Of a stretch of DNA of 42,950 nt, positions 1-8,425 are shown one piece after another. The stretch is from positions 1 through 42,950 of the forward strand of contig DATGUS010000062.1 of NCBI GenBank assembly GCA_035301245.1. The letters are read 5' to 3'. The translations under genes and the position numbers were made by a program. The notes below the pieces were generated by a model that was not told where the DNA came from, searched no databases, and worked only from the letters and a program-made list of their open reading frames with translations. The stretch's first letter is position 1; each line of letters starts with the position of its first letter. This stretch comes from Alloiococcus sp035301245 (lineage in GTDB: Bacteria > Bacillota > Bacilli > Lactobacillales > Carnobacteriaceae_A).

Positions 1-40
1 TATTGTTAAGTACGTAATATCACATTTAGGAGGATATTGT

Positions 41-643
41 ATGCTAAACTCAAAAAAATTAACTGCGTTACTGGTTCTTTCTACAAGTCTAGTGCTCGGA
101 GCATGTAATACCGATAACTCACAATCGACTACCGATGATGGGGAAATTGAAGAATTGACAACCGAAGAAGATACATCATCCGACGAAAGTAGTGACCATA
201 CTGAAATGGAGCATGATGAGTCAGGTGAAATTCCAGAAGGTCTTGAGGAAGAAACCAATCCGACTTATCCTGTAGACAGTGAAGCTGTTATCTTAGCATC
301 GCATATGCCTGGCATGGAAGGTGTAACAGGCACTATTGTTGGAGCATTTGATACAGTTGCTTATGAGGTAACTTATGATGATACTGAAACTGGGGAATCG
401 ATTGAAAATCACAAATGGGTAGTTCACGAAGAAATTGAAGATGCCACGGATGTACCTTATCAAGACGGCGATGAAGTTATTTTAGAAGCTTATCATATGC
501 CCGGTATGGAGGGTGCAACGGCTACAATTGATTCAAGTGAAGATACAACCGTTTATATGGTTACTTACACTGATTCAGAGACTGGCGATACAGTTGAAAA
601 TCACAAGTGGGTAACTGAAGATGAACTGGAACCCGCAGAATAA
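41..643 (+). CDS. YdhK family (DUF1541) lipoprotein
   Basis: A 200-residue secreted lipoprotein of the YdhK/DUF1541 family; molecular function unknown. Residues 1-22 form a lipoprotein signal peptide ending in the lipobox LGAC, with C22 as the lipidated cysteine. Residues 29-72 are a low-complexity acidic linker rich in Glu, Asp, Ser and Thr. Two DUF1541 repeats follow at about 78-135 and 142-198. Each begins with an HMPGMEG motif (88-94 and 152-158) and ends near ENHKWV (122-127 and 186-191). The motif is rich in His and Met, which could suit metal binding, but that is inference. The start has a strong ribosome binding site (taggagga, 27-34). The gene stands alone and converges on thyA, with a long hairpin terminator after it. 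Family assignment is firm, role is not. Confidence 0.88.
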   Translation: MLNSKKLTALLVLSTSLVLGACNTDNSQSTTDDGEIEELTTEEDTSSDESSDHTEMEHDESGEIPEGLEEETNPTYPVDSEAVILASHMPGMEGVTGTIVGAFDTVAYEVTYDDTETGESIENHKWVVHEEIEDATDVPYQDGDEVILEAYHMPGMEGATATIDSSEDTTVYMVTYTDSETGDTVENHKWVTEDELEPAE

Positions 644-663
644 ATAACTCAATTAATCAAATA

Positions 664-745
664 AAGCCCCACCGTTATAGGATGTGACCTATTAGAAAAA
701 TCGAAAGCATTTTCTGATAGTGACATCACGCCGGTGGAGCTTTTT
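664..745. terminator. Long hairpin terminator between convergent genes
   Basis: An outer stem pairs AAAGCCCCACCG (663-674) with CGGTGGAGCTTT (732-743) with one mismatch, followed by a T run on the plus strand. Inside it a second arm pairs CTATTAGAAAA (689-699) with TTTTCTGATAG (710-720), one wobble. It should stop transcription from the lipoprotein gene and may also serve thyA from the other side. Confidence 0.75.
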
Positions 746-759
746 ATATTATTTCAAAT

Positions 760-1707
760 TTAAACAGCAATCGGTGCTTTAATTCGCTTGTGAGGATGAT
801 AGTCTTCAACTTTGATATCGTCCATGTCAAAATCAAAAATGGACTGTTTCGTTTTATTAATAACTAAGTTAGGAAACTCTCTGACATCTCTAGATAGTTG
901 TTCTTTCACTTGATCGAAGTGATTTAAATAAATATGTGCATCGCCAAGCGTATGAACAAATTCACCAGCTTCTAGCCCACATTCCTGAGCAATTAAGTGA
1001 ATAAGTAAAGAGTAGCTGGCGATATTAAATGGCACGCCTAAAAAGACATCCGCACTACGTTGGTATAACTGACAACTTAGCTTACCTTCAGCCACATAAA
1101 ATTGGAACATCGTATGACACGGTGGCAAGGCCATGTAGTCCACCTCACTAGGATTCCAAGCTGTGACAATATGTCGTCTTGAATTCGGGTTTATCTTGAT
1201 CGATTCAATCACTCGACTAATCTGATCAACTACTTGACCATCCGCTCCCATCCAAGAACGCCATTGGGCACCGTACACATTGCCTAACGTGCCATATTTT
1301 TCAGCAAATGCATCATCATCTAAAATGCGCTGATTAAAACGGTCTAACTCTTCTTGATAAATTTCATTAAACTCTGGATCTTTAACTGCTCGTATACCGA
1401 AGTCAGTCATATCCGGGCCACGATAATCTTTTGATTCGACGTAACGTTTAAATGCCCACTCATCCCAAATATGGTTATTATGTTCGAGTAAGTATTTAAT
1501 ATTCGTATCTCCCTTTAAGAACCACAACAGTTCTGATTTAATTAAATTAAAAGACACTCGCTTAGTTGTTAAAAGGGGAAAACCTTTAGATAAATCAAAA
1601 CGCATCTGGTGTCCAAACACTGATCTTGTACCTGTCCCCGTTCGGTCATCACGGTCTACCCCTTCGTCCATTATTCTCTCTAATAGTGACAAATATTCTT
1701 GTTCCAT
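760..1707 (-). CDS. thyA: Thymidylate synthase
   Basis: ThyA converts dUMP to dTMP using methylene-tetrahydrofolate, the last step of de novo thymidylate synthesis in the cytoplasm. With the start chosen here the protein has 315 residues, the length of the Lactobacillus casei-type enzyme with its extra internal segment. The nucleophile is in ALPPCHTMFQF (C197). The dUMP-binding segment QRSADVFLGVPFNIASY and the folate-binding DRTGTGT (20-26) are intact. The reading frame is open 15 codons further upstream, but GGAGGGG sits five bases before the ATG at 1707 and homology begins there. A possible -10 (TATACT) lies at 1737-1742; the preceding permease gene ends in its own terminator, so thyA is probably transcribed alone. 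Confidence 0.97.
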   Translation of the reverse strand: MEQEYLSLLERIMDEGVDRDDRTGTGTRSVFGHQMRFDLSKGFPLLTTKRVSFNLIKSELLWFLKGDTNIKYLLEHNNHIWDEWAFKRYVESKDYRGPDMTDFGIRAVKDPEFNEIYQEELDRFNQRILDDDAFAEKYGTLGNVYGAQWRSWMGADGQVVDQISRVIESIKINPNSRRHIVTAWNPSEVDYMALPPCHTMFQFYVAEGKLSCQLYQRSADVFLGVPFNIASYSLLIHLIAQECGLEAGEFVHTLGDAHIYLNHFDQVKEQLSRDVREFPNLVINKTKQSIFDFDMDDIKVEDYHPHKRIKAPIAV

Positions 1708-1779
1708 TTGTACCCCTCCAGGATCTATATGCTCTAAGTATACATGGAACAAAGATCAGGTAGCTAATAAAATAAAGAA

Positions 1780-1831
1780 AAACCTAGCGAAAGAGATTAA
1801 CGTTTCAATTGTTAACCACTTCGCTAGGTTT
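1780..1831 (-). terminator. Rho-independent terminator after ABC permease gene
   Basis: AAACCTAGCGA (1780-1790) pairs perfectly with TCGCTAGGTTT (1821-1831). Read on the minus strand, the hairpin is followed by a T-rich run. It separates the amino-acid importer genes from thyA. Confidence 0.85.
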
Positions 1832-1835
1832 ATTT

Positions 1836-2486
1836 TTAGTATTTGATACTTTTTTCAAGTTTATCTTGCATGATGCCAAACCCTGTACAAATGACCCAAT
1901 AAATGACAGCCACTAAAGCATACATCGTTAAGTAATCGAACTGTGCCCCACCAACAATCTTAGCTTTTTGAAAAACCTCTGGCACTGTAATCATCGCTGC
2001 CAGTGAAGTGCCTTTGATTAAATCTAGTAACACATTACTTAATGGTGGTAAAACCACACGGAATGTTTGTGGAATAATAATCCATTTTAATGTCTGAAGA
2101 TAATTAAGTCCTAATGACTGCGCTGCTTCCCATTGACCTCTGTCGATACTGATAATTGCAGAACGAATAATTTCTGCTGAAAAAGCCGTACTTGTTAAGC
2201 TTAACCCGATAATTGCTGAAGATAATGCAGAGATATCATAGCCAATAATGGGTAATCCGAAATAAATATAAAATAGAACCACTAAAGCAGGGACACCTCT
2301 AAAAAACGAAATATAAATATGAGCTATTCCATTTAATAATCGGAAAGAAGACATTTTCATTAAAGCAAATAACAGACCGAAGATGACTGAGAGTGTAAAA
2401 CTCGCTAAAGCAATGATTAAAGTCAGCCATAAACCTTCTAGTACAAACGGTAGTGAGTCAACAGCTAATTGATAATCAAATAACAT
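1836..2486 (-). CDS. Amino-acid ABC transporter permease (HisM/GlnP type)
   Basis: The 216-residue integral membrane subunit of a polar amino-acid importer. Hydrophobic segments cover most of the protein. The permease EAA loop that docks the ATPase is visible as WEAAQSLGLNYLQTLKWIIIPQ in the C-terminal half. Length and topology fit the HisMQ/GlnP one-domain permeases. It lies 17 bases downstream of the binding-protein gene, so the two are an operon. A GGAG ribosome binding site precedes the ATG. No ATPase gene is adjacent on either side. Substrate cannot be named from sequence; cystine or another polar amino acid is plausible. The EAA loop implies an ATPase partner encoded elsewhere. Confidence 0.9.
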   Translation of the reverse strand: MLFDYQLAVDSLPFVLEGLWLTLIIALASFTLSVIFGLLFALMKMSSFRLLNGIAHIYISFFRGVPALVVLFYIYFGLPIIGYDISALSSAIIGLSLTSTAFSAEIIRSAIISIDRGQWEAAQSLGLNYLQTLKWIIIPQTFRVVLPPLSNVLLDLIKGTSLAAMITVPEVFQKAKIVGGAQFDYLTMYALVAVIYWVICTGFGIMQDKLEKSIKY

Positions 2487-2503
2487 AACTATCTACTCCA
2501 AAC

Positions 2504-3412
2504 TTATTGTGCCAACTCAAGTGATTTTTCGATAGCTGATTGAATCTCTTCTTCACTTGCACCGGGTTCTAATGTTGGAATTTCGTCAAACGGGATGCCA
2601 TTAATTTCATCTCGTTTAACGGAAACATCGTGTCCACTATAGAATTCTTTTGATAAATCAGACAGTGTGCCATCTTCTCTAAACTTTTGAATCGTTTCAT
2701 TAAAAGCCTCCAATAATTCTTTTTGATCTTTATTAAACACAAAATGACTTGTATCTGGGTTAAAAAATACGTTTCCTACTGTTACATCCATATCTTCGAA
2801 GAACCCTACCGATACTAATTGTGTAAAATAATCATTTGGAATAAAATCGGTTCGTCCATTTTGTACATCTAAGAAATATTGATCATTTGTCGCATTATCA
2901 TACGTTACAGGTTCAGCACCTAGCATTTGTGATACCTGCATATAATCGGTTGTTGCTCCACCGGCTGCTTTCTTTCCTTTAAAGTCATCTAATGAGTAAA
3001 TACCAGAGTTATCACTTTCTCGCACAACAATTGATGACACAGAATATTTAATCGGTTCACTAATGAGGTAATCACTAGCTTGATCTTCTGATGGTGAAAT
3101 ACCTTCTGCGATTAAATCAACTTGTCCGGATTTAGCTGCTGTAAGCATACCGTCAACGCCAAGTTCCATATATTCAACATCTAATCCTAATTCCTCAGCA
3201 ACAGCATCAACAATACCTACCGTGTATCCCGTTAAACCATCTTCACCGTGATAAGCATTCGGATACAATGTCCCAGAGATCGCTACGGTAATACTATCTT
3301 TCTCCTCTAGAGCTGTTTTTGAATCAACTATCTCTTCTTCTGTATTGTCAGCCTCACACGCTCCTAAAAATAAAGTTGATGCTGTTATACCCAAAAATAA
3401 TTTCCTAAACAT
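2504..3412 (-). CDS. Amino-acid ABC transporter substrate-binding lipoprotein
   Basis: A 302-residue extracellular solute-binding protein of family 3, anchored as a lipoprotein: the signal peptide ends in FLGAC with C19 lipidated. Family hallmarks include the opening strand near TVAISGTLYPNAY, the first-lobe segment LTGYTVGIVDAVAEELGLDVEY, and MLTAAKSGQVDLIAEGISPSEDQ. The last about 40 residues form a charged tail. It is the first gene of a two-gene operon with the permease and has an AGAGGAAAG ribosome binding site. The ligand is unknown; family 3 proteins bind polar amino acids. The importer lacks a neighbouring ATPase gene. Confidence 0.92.
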   Translation of the reverse strand: MFRKLFLGITASTLFLGACEADNTEEEIVDSKTALEEKDSITVAISGTLYPNAYHGEDGLTGYTVGIVDAVAEELGLDVEYMELGVDGMLTAAKSGQVDLIAEGISPSEDQASDYLISEPIKYSVSSIVVRESDNSGIYSLDDFKGKKAAGGATTDYMQVSQMLGAEPVTYDNATNDQYFLDVQNGRTDFIPNDYFTQLVSVGFFEDMDVTVGNVFFNPDTSHFVFNKDQKELLEAFNETIQKFREDGTLSDLSKEFYSGHDVSVKRDEINGIPFDEIPTLEPGASEEEIQSAIEKSLELAQ

Positions 3413-3445
3413 TCTATCTTTCCTCTTCTACTGAATTTACTATTA

Positions 3446-3473
3446 ATTATATAAGATAAAAAGTCTATGACTA
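3446..3473 (-). promoter_or_regulatory. Candidate promoter of the amino-acid importer operon
   Basis: On the minus strand a perfect TATAAT (3446-3451) follows TAGTCA (3468-3473) after 16 bases. The -10 is convincing, the -35 weak. Confidence 0.4.
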
Positions 3474-3548
3474 GTCCTTATGTAAAAAAAATCAAAAAGA
3501 GATAAAATCAGCTAAAATCCTCCTGAAAAAGACAATCTACGGCCTTAA

Positions 3549-3568
3549 TAAAAACAATATTGTTTTTA
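3549..3568. repeat. Perfect 20-bp palindrome
   Basis: TAAAAACAAT is followed directly by its exact reverse complement ATTGTTTTTA. It lies about 100 bases upstream of the likely -10 of the importer operon, just after the treC terminator. It may be an operator or a simple hairpin; nothing in the sequence decides. Confidence 0.6.
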
Positions 3569-3577
3569 CTACACAAA

Positions 3578-3614
3578 AAATCCAGAAATAAGTTCATTGA
3601 CTAACTTCTGGATT
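3578..3614 (-). terminator. Terminator of the trehalose operon
   Basis: AAATCCAGAA and GTT on one side pair with AACTTCTGGATTT on the other, with a four-base bulge. On the minus strand the hairpin is followed by six T residues, downstream of treC. Confidence 0.8.
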
Positions 3615-3634
3615 TAATTGATTTATTCAGCTGT

Positions 3635-5290
3635 TTATTTAATTAAAAATGCCACAGTTTCGTAAGGTGCCATTTCAAATTCTTTTTCAAGCTTGCGCTC
3701 GCCATGATTTGAAATAAGCATTTCTGTATTACCTTTTAAGAATTCATCAGGAATAGTGATAGATGATTTCCCATCATAGAAATGGTTTAATACAAGGAGC
3801 TTTTTGTCATCCAGTTCTCTGACGTATGCATAAATGCTCTCATGATCTAACTCAACTCCCCGGTATAATCCATCACTAATAATCGGATAATTTTTACGTA
3901 GTTGAATCAGTTTTTGATAATACTTGAAGATACGTCGACTTGGATCTTCAACCGTCGTATTAACTGTTTTATAGTTTGGCGCAACATCAAGCCATGGTTC
4001 ACCAGTTGTGAAACCAGCATGTTCTGAATCATTCCATTGCATTGGTGTACGGCCATTATCACGTGATTTTTCTTGAATAATGGTTAACGCTTCTTCTTCG
4101 CTCACACCATCTTCAAGCAGTTTTTTATAGGCATTTTGGGATTCTACATCACGGTAATCTTTAATTGAATCAAAGTTTGGATTTGACATACCAATCTCTT
4201 CACCGTGGAAAATATACGGTGTGCCTCGAAGTAAGTGAATCGTCTGAGCAAGCATCGTTGATGATTCATAGAGGTAGTTTTCTGGGTCACCAAAACGGTC
4301 AACTGCTCGAGGTTGATCGTGGTTATTCCAGAATACGGCGTTCCAACCGCCACCTTCTGTCATTCCTACTTGCCATTCATCTAAGATTCGTTTTAATTCT
4401 TGGAAATCAAAGTCCATCGTGGTCCATTTATCACCGTCCTTATAATCCACTTTTAAGTGATGGAAGCTAAAAACCATGTCCAACTCATTATATTCTGGAT
4501 TTGAATATTTAATACTATCAGGAATCGTTGTTGAACTCATTTCGCCAACGGTAATAATATCATCATGCTTACCGAATGTACGCTCGTTAAGCTCGTTCAC
4601 CCATTCATGAACAATTGGCGTATCGGTATATTCTTTCTTACCAACCCCATCGTCAGCATCTTTCAAGTCTTTTGATTTACCGATTACGTTCAGAACGTCA
4701 AAACGAAAACCCCTAACACCTTTTTCAATCCAAAAATTAACAACATCATAGAGTTCTTCGCGAACTTTAGGGTTATGCCAGTTTAAATCTGCTTGTGTTT
4801 TGTCATAAAGACATAAGAAATATTTACCTGAATCGCCAAACGGAGCCCATGCCGGACCTCCGAATTTAGAATCCCAGTTAGTCGGTAAACTACCATCATC
4901 TTTAGGTTCTCTAATAATAAAATAATCCTGATACTCTTTATCGCCTGCTAGCGCTTTTTGGAACCATTCATGATCTGTCGATACATGGTTAAGCACCATA
5001 TCGAACATTAGACCGATTTCTTGTTTAGATGCTTCTTGAACCAAGTCGTCTAGATCTTCCCATGTCCCATATGATGGATCGATTGATTTATAATCAGCAA
5101 TATCATATCCATTATCATTTTGGGGTGATTTGTAAAATGGGTTTAACCATAACATATCCACACCTAAGTCATTTAAGTATGGTAATGTTTCGATAATACC
5201 TTGAATATCCCCTGTTCCAGAACCTGTCGTGTCTTTCCAAGATTTTGGATACGCTTGATAGACAACCATATCGTGATTTTCTTGTTTCAT
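3635..5290 (-). CDS. treC: Alpha,alpha-phosphotrehalase (trehalose-6-phosphate hydrolase)
   Basis: A GH13 enzyme of 551 residues that splits trehalose 6-phosphate into glucose and glucose 6-phosphate in the cytoplasm. The (beta/alpha)8 barrel opens with VVYQAYPKSWKDTTGSGTGD. Catalytic residues are in GFRFDVLNVIG (nucleophile D198) and VGEMSS (acid/base E250), with the conserved NNHDQPR further on. The C-terminal part is a beta domain. The first ATG of the reading frame overlaps the ribosome binding site; AAAGGA lies eight bases before the fourth codon, so the start is placed at 5290. It follows treP in the same operon, the PTS permease that produces its substrate. Other GH13 phosphoglucosidases are similar, but the PTS partner and sequence fit TreC/TreA best. 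Confidence 0.93.
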   Translation of the reverse strand: MKQENHDMVVYQAYPKSWKDTTGSGTGDIQGIIETLPYLNDLGVDMLWLNPFYKSPQNDNGYDIADYKSIDPSYGTWEDLDDLVQEASKQEIGLMFDMVLNHVSTDHEWFQKALAGDKEYQDYFIIREPKDDGSLPTNWDSKFGGPAWAPFGDSGKYFLCLYDKTQADLNWHNPKVREELYDVVNFWIEKGVRGFRFDVLNVIGKSKDLKDADDGVGKKEYTDTPIVHEWVNELNERTFGKHDDIITVGEMSSTTIPDSIKYSNPEYNELDMVFSFHHLKVDYKDGDKWTTMDFDFQELKRILDEWQVGMTEGGGWNAVFWNNHDQPRAVDRFGDPENYLYESSTMLAQTIHLLRGTPYIFHGEEIGMSNPNFDSIKDYRDVESQNAYKKLLEDGVSEEEALTIIQEKSRDNGRTPMQWNDSEHAGFTTGEPWLDVAPNYKTVNTTVEDPSRRIFKYYQKLIQLRKNYPIISDGLYRGVELDHESIYAYVRELDDKKLLVLNHFYDGKSSITIPDEFLKGNTEMLISNHGERKLEKEFEMAPYETVAFLIK

Positions 5291-5320
5291 AAACATCATC
5301 CTTTCTTCTGTTTGAAAATG

Positions 5321-5350
5321 AAAAACTCTCCGACAAAACGTGCCAAAGAG
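5321..5350 (-). terminator. Intercistronic hairpin between treP and treC
   Basis: On the minus strand CTCTTTGGC pairs with GTCGGAGAG (several G-U pairs), followed by TTTTTC. It may act as a partial terminator, giving more treP than treC transcript. Confidence 0.5.
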
Positions 5351-5367
5351 CCTTTCTTTATAAAATA

Positions 5368-6825
5368 TTATCTACCTAATTTTGGTACCGGTAATCCTTC
5401 TAGTTTTTGGTCAGTTAAGAATCCGGTCTTTTCAAAGACATAAACAAGCACGATCGGTACAACAAAAGCAATTAACATACCAATACCGAAGCTTAGATAT
5501 GAATCGTTTGTGGCTGATAAGATGCCTGGTAATCCACCAACACCGATATTATACGCGGCAGTGTTTGTTAATACTGACCATAAGCCAGCAAATGCGGAAC
5601 CAATCATACCGGCTACTAATGGATAAACATATTTGATGTTAATACCGAATAATGCTGGTTCAGTAACTCCGAGGTAAGCTGAAATCGCTGCAGGCAATGA
5701 AACTGCTGCTTCATCTTTATCTGAACGGTTCTTAAGGTAAATCGCTAATACTGCTGAACCTTGAGCAATGTTAGAGAATGCAATCATTGGCCACAAGATT
5801 GTTTGTTCATATTCAGCCACTAATTGTAAGTCGATGGCGTTGGTCATATGGTGTAATCCTGTAACAACAAGTGGCGCATACAGACCACCAAAGATAAATC
5901 CGAATAACCAGTTGAATGAACCACTTAATCCCCATTGAACGCCTTGTGCTAACCAAGTACCTAACTGCCAACCAATTGGACCGATTACTGCATGTGCAAT
6001 AAAGATGGTTGGAATTAAAGCAAATAATGGGACAAAAATCATTGAAATAGCTTCCGGTATGATACGTCTGAAGAATCTTTCTAAGTATACAAGAACGAAA
6101 CCAGCCATCATTGCCGGAATAACCTGGGCTTGATAACCGATCATATCTAATGTAAAGAATCCAAAGTTCCAAACTTGAACATCACCAGCAAGAATTTCTT
6201 CAACCCCATAAGCGTTAAGTAATTGAGGTGACACTAATGTAATCCCTAAAACAATTCCTAATATTTGTGTCGTACCCATCTTACGTGAAATCGCCCATGT
6301 AATACCTACTGGTAAGAAGTGGAAAATTGCTTCACCGGGTAACCATAAAAAGTGGTTAACACCGCTCCAAAATTCAGAAGCTTCTACAATGGTTTGGCCA
6401 CCAAGCCAACCCATTTGTACCCCTTCTAAAATGTTACGGAATCCTAAAATTAAACCACCAATAATAATCGCTGGAATTAGTGGAGAAAAAATCTCTGCTA
6501 AGTTAGCCATTAACTGTTGTAACCAGTTCATGTTGCCTTTACCTGCACTCTTCACCGCATCTTTTGATGTGCCTTCTACACCAGATATCTCTGTGAACTC
6601 ATTATAGAAATCTGCAACACGGTTACCAATAATAACCTGGAATTGTCCAGCTTGGGTGAATGACCCCTTTACAGACTCTAGTTCCTCAATCTTTTTAGGA
6701 TTTGCTTTATCATTATCATTTAAAACAAAACGCATCCGAGTTGCACAGTGAGTCACAGCATTAATATTCTCTTTACCTCCAACAAGATCTAAAAGAGCTT
6801 TGGCATCCTTTTTGTAATCTGCCAT
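5368..6825 (-). CDS. treP: Trehalose-specific PTS transporter subunit EIIBC
   Basis: A 485-residue membrane permease that imports trehalose and phosphorylates it to trehalose 6-phosphate. An EIIB domain occupies about residues 1-85, with the phosphorylated cysteine in THCATRMRF (C27). The EIIC membrane domain runs from about 110 to 465; LFALIPTIFIAHAVIGPIG, GLHHMTNAID and GVTEPALFGIN are typical of the sucrose/trehalose class. There is no EIIA domain, so a phosphate donor must come from elsewhere. The stand-alone EIIA at 33584-34072 is an obvious candidate. A consensus AAGGAGGA ribosome binding site precedes the ATG. It is the first gene of treP-treC, with a promoter, a palindromic operator and a cre-like site upstream. 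No treR gene is nearby. Confidence 0.92.
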   Translation of the reverse strand: MADYKKDAKALLDLVGGKENINAVTHCATRMRFVLNDNDKANPKKIEELESVKGSFTQAGQFQVIIGNRVADFYNEFTEISGVEGTSKDAVKSAGKGNMNWLQQLMANLAEIFSPLIPAIIIGGLILGFRNILEGVQMGWLGGQTIVEASEFWSGVNHFLWLPGEAIFHFLPVGITWAISRKMGTTQILGIVLGITLVSPQLLNAYGVEEILAGDVQVWNFGFFTLDMIGYQAQVIPAMMAGFVLVYLERFFRRIIPEAISMIFVPLFALIPTIFIAHAVIGPIGWQLGTWLAQGVQWGLSGSFNWLFGFIFGGLYAPLVVTGLHHMTNAIDLQLVAEYEQTILWPMIAFSNIAQGSAVLAIYLKNRSDKDEAAVSLPAAISAYLGVTEPALFGINIKYVYPLVAGMIGSAFAGLWSVLTNTAAYNIGVGGLPGILSATNDSYLSFGIGMLIAFVVPIVLVYVFEKTGFLTDQKLEGLPVPKLGR

Positions 6826-6862
6826 GGTTAAATCCTCCTTTTATAAACTTAAACAAAATTGT

Positions 6863-6879
6863 ATAGACAAGTTGTCTAT
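6863..6879. promoter_or_regulatory. Palindromic operator of the trehalose operon (TreR-like)
   Basis: ATAGACAA, one G, then TTGTCTAT: a perfect 17-base inverted repeat just downstream of the treP -10, covering the expected transcription start. TTGTATAGACAA at 6859-6870 is close to the tre operator TTGTATATACAA as I recall it from Bacillus subtilis. Binding by a GntR-type TreR repressor is inferred; no repressor gene is in the window. Confidence 0.65.
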
Positions 6880-6887
6880 CTATATAT

Positions 6888-6916
6888 AATATACTTAAAA
6901 TGTTAAGCGATTACAA
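6888..6916 (-). promoter_or_regulatory. Promoter of treP-treC
   Basis: On the minus strand TTGTAA (6911-6916) and TATATT (6888-6893) are separated by 17 bases. The operator palindrome lies directly downstream and the cre-like site overlaps the -35. Confidence 0.6.
6902..6915. promoter_or_regulatory. cre-like catabolite control site at treP
   Basis: GTTAAGCGATTACA matches 12 of 14 positions of TGWAANCGNTTWCA, including the central CG. It overlaps the -35 hexamer of the treP promoter, a position that would let CcpA repress transcription when better sugars are present. Confidence 0.5.
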
Positions 6917-7025
6917 GAGATTGACTTATCACTTTTTCTTATAAAAGATTTTATTTTTTCTAAAGATTTACTTGTACTATATAAATGCATGATAAATGCA
7001 TGCAAAATTTTTATTTACTTTAATA

Positions 7026-7069
7026 AAAAAACACCCGAAAAGTTAATGAACAACTTTTGAGGTGTTTTC
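7026..7069 (-). terminator. Terminator after folC
   Basis: AAAACACC and AAAAGTT on the left pair with AACTTTT and GGTGTTTT on the right, with two mismatches in the middle. On the minus strand the hairpin ends in a T run just after folC. Confidence 0.8.
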
Positions 7070-7085
7070 TACCATATTTAAATGC

Positions 7086-8366
7086 TTATTTTGAATGATA
7101 AAGGTTTAATAAATCACCGACTAAATATAAGGAACCGAATATAATAATAATTTCATCTTCAGCTGCTTTGTTTTCAATGTAATGTAAGATTTCTTCAAGT
7201 GATTCAACTGAATCAGCATCATATCCACGATCATTTAAGGTCTTAACAACCTCTTCAACATTAAATCCACGTGTTAAATCAGGTGAAATCAAGTAAAACT
7301 TATTAGACACATCACCCATTAAGTTAAACATTTTCTGGTAATCCTTCTCAACCATCATCCCAGCAAAGAAAGTGAATTTCTGATTAGGGAAATAAAGGTC
7401 AATCGATTGTCTAAGAGCTTTCACACCAATTTCGTTATGAGCCCCATCTAAGATGACAACTGGTTTTGAATAAAGTTTTTGCATTCGACCAGGCCATACA
7501 GTTTTAGATAGACCTTCTAAGATTAACAGATCAGTTAATTTAGGATAATTTTTTTGTACAACCTTTAATACTTCATAAGCAACTGCTGTATTCGCCAATT
7601 GATGGTTACCAATCAATTTTGTTGTTATTTCAATATCATTCTTATACTTAAACGTCTGCTGTTCTAATGAAAAATCAATGAGGTTTATATTTTCTTTGTC
7701 AACAACTGTTAATTTACTGTCCATTTCATTAGACATATCTTCTACGATCTCAATTAATGATGAGTTTAGGGGCCCGACTACGACAGGTCTTTCTTTTTTG
7801 ATAATACCAGCTTTATGACGAGTAATTTCTTCTAATGTTTCGCCTAATACGTGAGTATGATCTAATCCGATTGATGTAATAACGGAAACAATCGGTTTTT
7901 CAACCACATTTGTGGCATCAATTTTACCACCTACACCAGTTTCTAATACAAGTAAATCGACTTTTTGTTTTTTAAAATATAAGAAAGCAATCGCTGTTAA
8001 AATCTCAAAAGAATAATAACGTTGGTTCATTTCTTCTTCTAGATTCGCGACAATCGGACTCACTTCTTCTGTTAAAAGAATTAAGTCTTCAGTCGAGATA
8101 TTTATCCCATTAATACTTATACGCTCATGAATGGTTTCTAAGTGTGGACTCGTATATAAACCTGTCTTAAATCCTGCATTTTTTAATGTCTGTGATATGT
8201 AGGCACAGGTTGTCCCTTTTCCGTTAGTTCCTGCAACATGAATCACATTCAACTCTTTTTGCGGATTATCTAACTCAGCTAATAAACGATTCATACGAGA
8301 TAAATCTTTTTTATCTCCTTTGCCGCGTGTTGTATTAATTAATTGAATTACTTCTGTCCATTTCAT
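7086..8366 (-). CDS. folC: Bifunctional dihydrofolate synthase / folylpolyglutamate synthase
   Basis: FolC adds glutamate to dihydropteroate and then further glutamates to folates, using ATP. The protein has 426 residues, normal for the family. A Mur-ligase-type P-loop is at 43-53 (HVAGTNGKGTT), followed by the lid segment GLYTSPHLETIHERI. The central domain shows VDLLVLETGVGGKIDATN and TSIGLDHTHVLG, and the C-terminal domain starts near VWPGRMQ with ILDGAHNEIG. GGAGAA lies five bases before the ATG. The gene reads in the same direction as jag but a hairpin terminator separates them. Folate polyglutamation supports ThyA in the same arm, though the two genes are not co-transcribed. Confidence 0.95.
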   Translation of the reverse strand: MKWTEVIQLINTTRGKGDKKDLSRMNRLLAELDNPQKELNVIHVAGTNGKGTTCAYISQTLKNAGFKTGLYTSPHLETIHERISINGINISTEDLILLTEEVSPIVANLEEEMNQRYYSFEILTAIAFLYFKKQKVDLLVLETGVGGKIDATNVVEKPIVSVITSIGLDHTHVLGETLEEITRHKAGIIKKERPVVVGPLNSSLIEIVEDMSNEMDSKLTVVDKENINLIDFSLEQQTFKYKNDIEITTKLIGNHQLANTAVAYEVLKVVQKNYPKLTDLLILEGLSKTVWPGRMQKLYSKPVVILDGAHNEIGVKALRQSIDLYFPNQKFTFFAGMMVEKDYQKMFNLMGDVSNKFYLISPDLTRGFNVEEVVKTLNDRGYDADSVESLEEILHYIENKAAEDEIIIIFGSLYLVGDLLNLYHSK

Positions 8367-8379
8367 ATGATTTCTCCAT

Positions 8380-8420
8380 AAAAGAGCAGTTATCTATTTT
8401 CACAATAAATAACTGCTTTT
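8380..8420 (-). terminator. Terminator after jag
   Basis: AGCAGTTAT (8385-8393) pairs with ATAACTGCT (8409-8417), and flanking A and T runs extend the stem. On the minus strand it ends in TTTT directly before the folC ribosome binding site. Confidence 0.75.
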
Positions 8421-8425
8421 AATAA

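Noticed and set aside
4165..4470. Open frame opposite treC
   Set aside because: Shadow of the treC coding sequence; no ribosome binding site and no recognisable protein.
6841..7020. treR gene expected next to treP
   Set aside because: No helix-turn-helix protein is encoded in the spacer or on either side; only the operator is present.
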